Shown: in pieces, positions 31,573-34,013 of the stretch
Layout: every line of letters begins with the position of its first letter
Numbering within the stretch: position 1 is the stretch's first letter
Origin: Desulfovibrio sp.
GTDB taxonomy: Bacteria; Desulfobacterota; Desulfovibrionia; Desulfovibrionales; Desulfovibrionaceae
DNA: 34,013 nt
Direction of reading: 5' to 3'
NCBI GenBank assembly: GCA_024699605.1
Contig: JAILPJ010000064.1
Location: forward strand, 1 to 34,013
Translations under genes and position numbers: made by a program
Notes under the pieces: model-generated
Databases searched by the model: none
Seen by the model: only the letters and a program-made list of their open reading frames with translations
Told to the model about the DNA's origin: nothing

Positions 31573-31600
31573 TTGACAAAAGCCTAAGCGGATAGGTATT
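31573..31600 (+). promoter_or_regulatory. Probable promoter of the PxxKW gene
   Basis: A perfect TTGACA (31573-31578) lies 17 bases after the deaminase stop. The -10 is poor: GGTATT (31595-31600, spacer 16) or a shifted GTATTC. The leader to the next ATG is about 60 nt. Confidence 0.45.
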
Positions 31601-31662
31601 CAAGCCTTTTTAAGACTTCACCCCCAAGGCTGAAGCTCTTTGCTCTTATCTGGAGGTTCTCT

Positions 31663-31926
31663 ATGGCTGTTTTGCAGAATGCCAGCAAAACCCCCGACGG
31701 TGTGATGGTGAATGGCTTTCTTCTTTCACCCGTTGTGGATCAGTGTGAAGGATGCGACCGCATCCGTGATTTTGAAGAAGAAAAATTCTGTTCTTCCTAT
31801 CCCAATCCTGCCAGCAAATGGGCTGGTGGTCGTTGCAATTTTGCAACCCACGCCAAAATCGAAATTGCCGCTCAAGCCAAGGTTAACCCCCTCAAGGCTT
31901 CCAAGCGTGCAGCCAAAGGTCGCTAA
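31663..31926 (+). CDS. PxxKW family cysteine-rich protein
   Basis: An 87-aa protein with four cysteines (C28 and C31 in DQCEGCDRI, C43 in KFCSSY, C58 in GRCNFATH) and the naming motif PASKW (49-53). The cysteine spacing suggests a small metal site, iron-sulfur or zinc. The C-terminal 25 residues are basic (AKVNPLKASKRAAKGR) and could touch nucleic acid or a partner. I recognise the family name, not a function; members occur in sulfate reducers and relatives. GGAGG is 6 nt before the ATG. The next gene, uvrC, starts 47 bases later, so co-transcription is likely. Confidence 0.8.
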   Translation: MAVLQNASKTPDGVMVNGFLLSPVVDQCEGCDRIRDFEEEKFCSSYPNPASKWAGGRCNFATHAKIEIAAQAKVNPLKASKRAAKGR

Positions 31927-31937
31927 GCCCTTTCTCC

Positions 31938-31962
31938 GGGAAGGGAGGCTCTCTCCCTTCCC
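31938..31962 (+). promoter_or_regulatory. Hairpin containing the only Shine-Dalgarno-like site before uvrC
   Basis: GGGAAGGGAG (31938-31947) pairs perfectly with CTCCCTTCCC (31953-31962) around a 5-nt loop. The GGGAGG that could serve uvrC is within this stem, 25 bases before the ATG, and there is no T-run after it. It therefore looks like a translational or stability element rather than a terminator. Confidence 0.5.
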
Positions 31963-31973
31963 CTGACCTCGGC

Positions 31974-33827
31974 ATGCAAAAGCCCGATCCCGCCTCTATC
32001 CCCAACGCTCCGGGCGTCTATCTCTACAAAAACGCGCAGGGGAAAATCCTCTATGTCGGCAAGGCACGGATTCTGCGCCGCCGCGTCCTCTCCTACTTCC
32101 GCACAGATCTTTCGCCCAAGACCCGTGCCATGCTCTCCCATGCAGCCAGCGTGGAATTTGTGACCACGACCACGGAAAAAGAAGCCCTGCTGCTCGAAGC
32201 CAATCTCATCAAAAAACATCATCCCCACTACAATATCGCCCTGAAAGACGATAAGCAGTATTTTCTTTTTAAAATCGATCCCAGCGCCTCCTATCCGCGC
32301 CTTGAAATCGTGCGTTCGACCAGAAAGGATCAGGCCCGCTATTTTGGCCCTTTTACGTCGGCACAGGCGGCCCGCGAAACCTGGAAGCTTCTGCATCGCA
32401 CTTTCGGTCTGCGCCGCTGCTCGGACAGAGCGCTGCGCAATCGTCTGCGCCCCTGTCTCTACCATCATCTCGGCCAATGTCTGGCCCCCTGTACGGGCAA
32501 GCTCGACCCCGACGTGTATGCCAAGTCCGTACAACAGGTCTGTGAGCTGCTAGCCGGTCACGCCGAGCAGCTTCTCTCAGAGCTGCAAAAACGTATGGAA
32601 AGCGCCGCAGAGGCTCTGGCCTTTGAGGAAGCGGCGGTCTTGCGCGATCAGATCCGGGCCATTGAACGCACGGTGGAACAGCAGGCCGTGGTACTGCCAG
32701 GAAAAGCCGATACCGATGTCATTGGCCTTTGGCCTGCCGACGATGGCATGGCCCTGGGATTGGTTTTTGTGCGCAACGGCGCCATCTGTGACGCGCGCAG
32801 TTTCTATTGGCCCAAACTCTGTGCACAGGACAGCGGCGAGATTCTCTTAGCCTTTCTCAGTCAATTCTACGCGCTGCAGCTGCCGCCACCGCGCATCCTC
32901 CTGCCCAAAGCCCTCAAAACGCTTGGGAGCGAAGAGGGTTTGGGAGAATTTGGACCAGAGGATCTGGCAACGACGCTCACCGAACAGCGCGGAAGTCCTG
33001 TCCGTTTTGAGCTGTGCGCCAACGCCACCGATGAACGGCTGCTTGAGATCGCCTGGGCCAATGCCCGCGATTACGCTCAACGAAAAGAACTGCAGGGAGA
33101 ATTCGCCCTGCTTGCGAACCTGAAAAAAGCCCTGCACCTGCCCAATTTTCCCCACCGCATTGAATGTGTGGATGTTTCACACACCCAAGGCCAGGAAAGC
33201 CGTGTAGGCCTTGTCGTCTACGAGGACGGCCTGCCAAGCCCAAGCCAGTACCGCTGTTATGCTCTGCCCCAGGCCAACGACGACTACGGCTCCCTGGCGG
33301 CCTGGCTTAACCGGCGGCTGCAAAGCGGCGCTCCCTGGCCCGATCTTTTGCTCATTGACGGAGGCCGCGGCCAGATCTCAGCCGTGGAACGGGCCATGCA
33401 GGCAGCCGGAAAAAGCGGTCTTTTCGCGCTGGCCGGCATTGCCAAAGCCCGCACGCCAGAGGGCGCACAGGACCGCAGAGCCGGCAATGTCAGCGACCGC
33501 ATTTTTCTGCCAGGACGGAGCAATCCCCTTCCCATCCGCCCAGGCAGCCAAGAGCTGCTTTTTCTGCAAAAAATCCGCGACGCCACCCATCGTTTGGCCA
33601 TCAGCCGTCACCGTCAGGCCCACCGTAGGAGTGCGCTGTCTAGTGAGCTGTTGGCCCTTCCCGGCATAGGACAGGCCACGGCCAAATTGCTCTGGGAGCA
33701 TTTTGCCAGCATTGAGGCCATTGGCCAGGCAGAGCCCGCAGAGCTTGCCAACATTCCCGGTATAGACCCCAAACGGGCCCAAAAGCTCCACAAACTCCTC
33801 GCGACATTGTTCAAAAAAAACGTCTGA
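31974..33827 (+). CDS. uvrC: UvrABC system protein C (excinuclease subunit)
   Basis: A 617-aa nucleotide excision repair nuclease that cuts both sides of a lesion marked by UvrA and UvrB. Domains: GIY-YIG (GVYLYKNAQGKILYVGKARILRRRV, 14-38), a cysteine patch (CLYHHLGQCLAPC), UVR motif (FEEAAVLRDQIRAIERTV, about 215-232), the RNase H-like C-terminal nuclease (ECVDVSHTQGQ, LLIDGGRGQ) and a double helix-hairpin-helix (LPGIGQATAKLL, IPGIDPKRAQKL). Full length. The ATG has no linear Shine-Dalgarno. The final codons overlap a terminator that acts on the opposite strand. Confidence 0.96.
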   Translation: MQKPDPASIPNAPGVYLYKNAQGKILYVGKARILRRRVLSYFRTDLSPKTRAMLSHAASVEFVTTTTEKEALLLEANLIKKHHPHYNIALKDDKQYFLFKIDPSASYPRLEIVRSTRKDQARYFGPFTSAQAARETWKLLHRTFGLRRCSDRALRNRLRPCLYHHLGQCLAPCTGKLDPDVYAKSVQQVCELLAGHAEQLLSELQKRMESAAEALAFEEAAVLRDQIRAIERTVEQQAVVLPGKADTDVIGLWPADDGMALGLVFVRNGAICDARSFYWPKLCAQDSGEILLAFLSQFYALQLPPPRILLPKALKTLGSEEGLGEFGPEDLATTLTEQRGSPVRFELCANATDERLLEIAWANARDYAQRKELQGEFALLANLKKALHLPNFPHRIECVDVSHTQGQESRVGLVVYEDGLPSPSQYRCYALPQANDDYGSLAAWLNRRLQSGAPWPDLLLIDGGRGQISAVERAMQAAGKSGLFALAGIAKARTPEGAQDRRAGNVSDRIFLPGRSNPLPIRPGSQELLFLQKIRDATHRLAISRHRQAHRRSALSSELLALPGIGQATAKLLWEHFASIEAIGQAEPAELANIPGIDPKRAQKLHKLLATLFKKNV

Positions 33828-33846
33828 ACACCAGGGCGTTCAGACG
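33813..33846 (-). terminator. Terminator facing the right-edge IS, overlapping the uvrC end
   Basis: CGTCTGAAC (33821-33829) pairs with GTTCAGACG (33838-33846). On the minus strand the stem is followed by eight T (complement of 33813-33820). The A-run and left arm code for the last residues and stop of UvrC. It would halt transcription coming leftward out of the transposase. Confidence 0.85.
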
Positions 33847-33874
33847 CTGAAACTGTGGTCTGTCTCTTCCAAGC

Positions 33875-34013
33875 TAGTACCTTGTAACACTTAATTCTTT
33901 ACAAAAAAACAGGATACAATCTCTTTAGCTTGACTCTGGCGTCTTCAGTGGTGAACTGCCAGTCAATTTTTTTTGCACCTTTATTGGTTGCGTCAACCCA
34001 TGCAGCCACCTTT
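33875..34013 (-). mobile_element. Right-edge partial IS element (IS630-like), 3' end
   Basis: The proposed boundary is the TA of CTAG at 33874-33877. The inward end CTAGTACCTTGT matches the left-edge element end at 9 of 12 positions. It holds the 3' end of a minus-strand transposase and 23 bases of noncoding tip. Same orientation as the left-edge copy. Confidence 0.55.
33899..34013 (-). CDS. IS630-like transposase, C-terminal fragment (enters from right edge)
   Basis: Thirty-seven codons and a TAA are visible; the end reads KIDWQFTTEDARVKLKRLYPVFL. The 'DWQFTTEDARxKLKRLYP' ending is the usual C-terminus of one group of IS630-family DDE transposases. The catalytic domain is outside the window. 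With the N-terminal fragment at the left edge it may represent another copy of the same element. Confidence 0.7.
   Translation of the reverse strand, partial: KVAAWVDATNKGAKKIDWQFTTEDARVKLKRLYPVFL

Noticed and set aside
1..34013. A composite transposon bounded by the two IS ends
   Set aside because: The interior is almost entirely core housekeeping genes with uniform composition; a contig break in a repeated IS is a simpler explanation.
1..34013. CRISPR array, toxin-antitoxin, restriction or phage defence genes
   Set aside because: I looked for direct repeats at regular spacing and for characteristic small operons and found none.

Overview
The window looks like a stretch of core chromosome from a motile Gram-negative anaerobe, most likely a Desulfovibrio-type sulfate reducer (Desulfovibrionales). 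This placement is inferred from gene content and order: thrS-infC-rpmI-rplT-pheS-pheT-merR-rpe-tkt-pgk, a RACo-like ASKHA protein with a 2Fe-2S domain, a giant 2-hydroxyacyl-CoA dehydratase activase, a PxxKW cysteine-rich protein, FliM and an Rsm22-type methyltransferase. I could not run a search to confirm it. No phage, CRISPR array or defence cluster is visible.

Layout. Both edges lie inside insertion sequences of apparently one family (IS630-like, both transposases on the minus strand, both ends at a CTAG site). From left to right: a shikimate-kinase-family gene (+); a lipoprotein and a VWA-OmpA envelope protein (-); a divergent promoter region; a Bax-inhibitor-1 family membrane protein, an RNB ribonuclease and murJ (+); a three-gene minus operon (ASKHA/RACo-like, Rsm22 methyltransferase, YdjM-like membrane hydrolase); fliM (+); a 1398-aa activase/dehydratase fusion, a methyltransferase and a lytic-transglycosylase-like protein (-); then a long minus block of central carbon metabolism (pgk, tkt, rpe), merR, the Phe-tRNA synthetase genes with a small secreted protein between them, L20, L35, IF3 and ThrRS, headed by a tRNA-Val gene with its own promoter and terminator; finally a plus-strand SAH/MTA-type deaminase, the PxxKW protein and uvrC.

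Main discovery candidate. Five unlinked genes (the BI-1 protein, rnr, fliM, pgk and thrS) share an unusual translation start. A consensus GGAGG Shine-Dalgarno lies 40-60 nt upstream of the ATG, too far to work linearly. It is followed at once by CAGCG or CGGCG, a small hairpin, the complementary CGCTG (or CGCC), and then 8-11 nt to the ATG. Folding out the stem-loop places GGAGG at normal spacing from the start codon. In three copies CCTCC follows GGAGG and could instead sequester it, which suggests a two-state or pseudoknot switch. Neighbouring genes have ordinary Shine-Dalgarno sequences, so this is a specific class of leader.

Other points of interest are an AUA start codon for infC inside the end of thrS, a structured leader under a strong promoter before the BI-1 gene, a shikimate kinase lacking a key arginine, a short RNB nuclease without its usual N-terminal cold-shock domains, and a terminator for incoming antisense transcription encoded by the last codons of uvrC.
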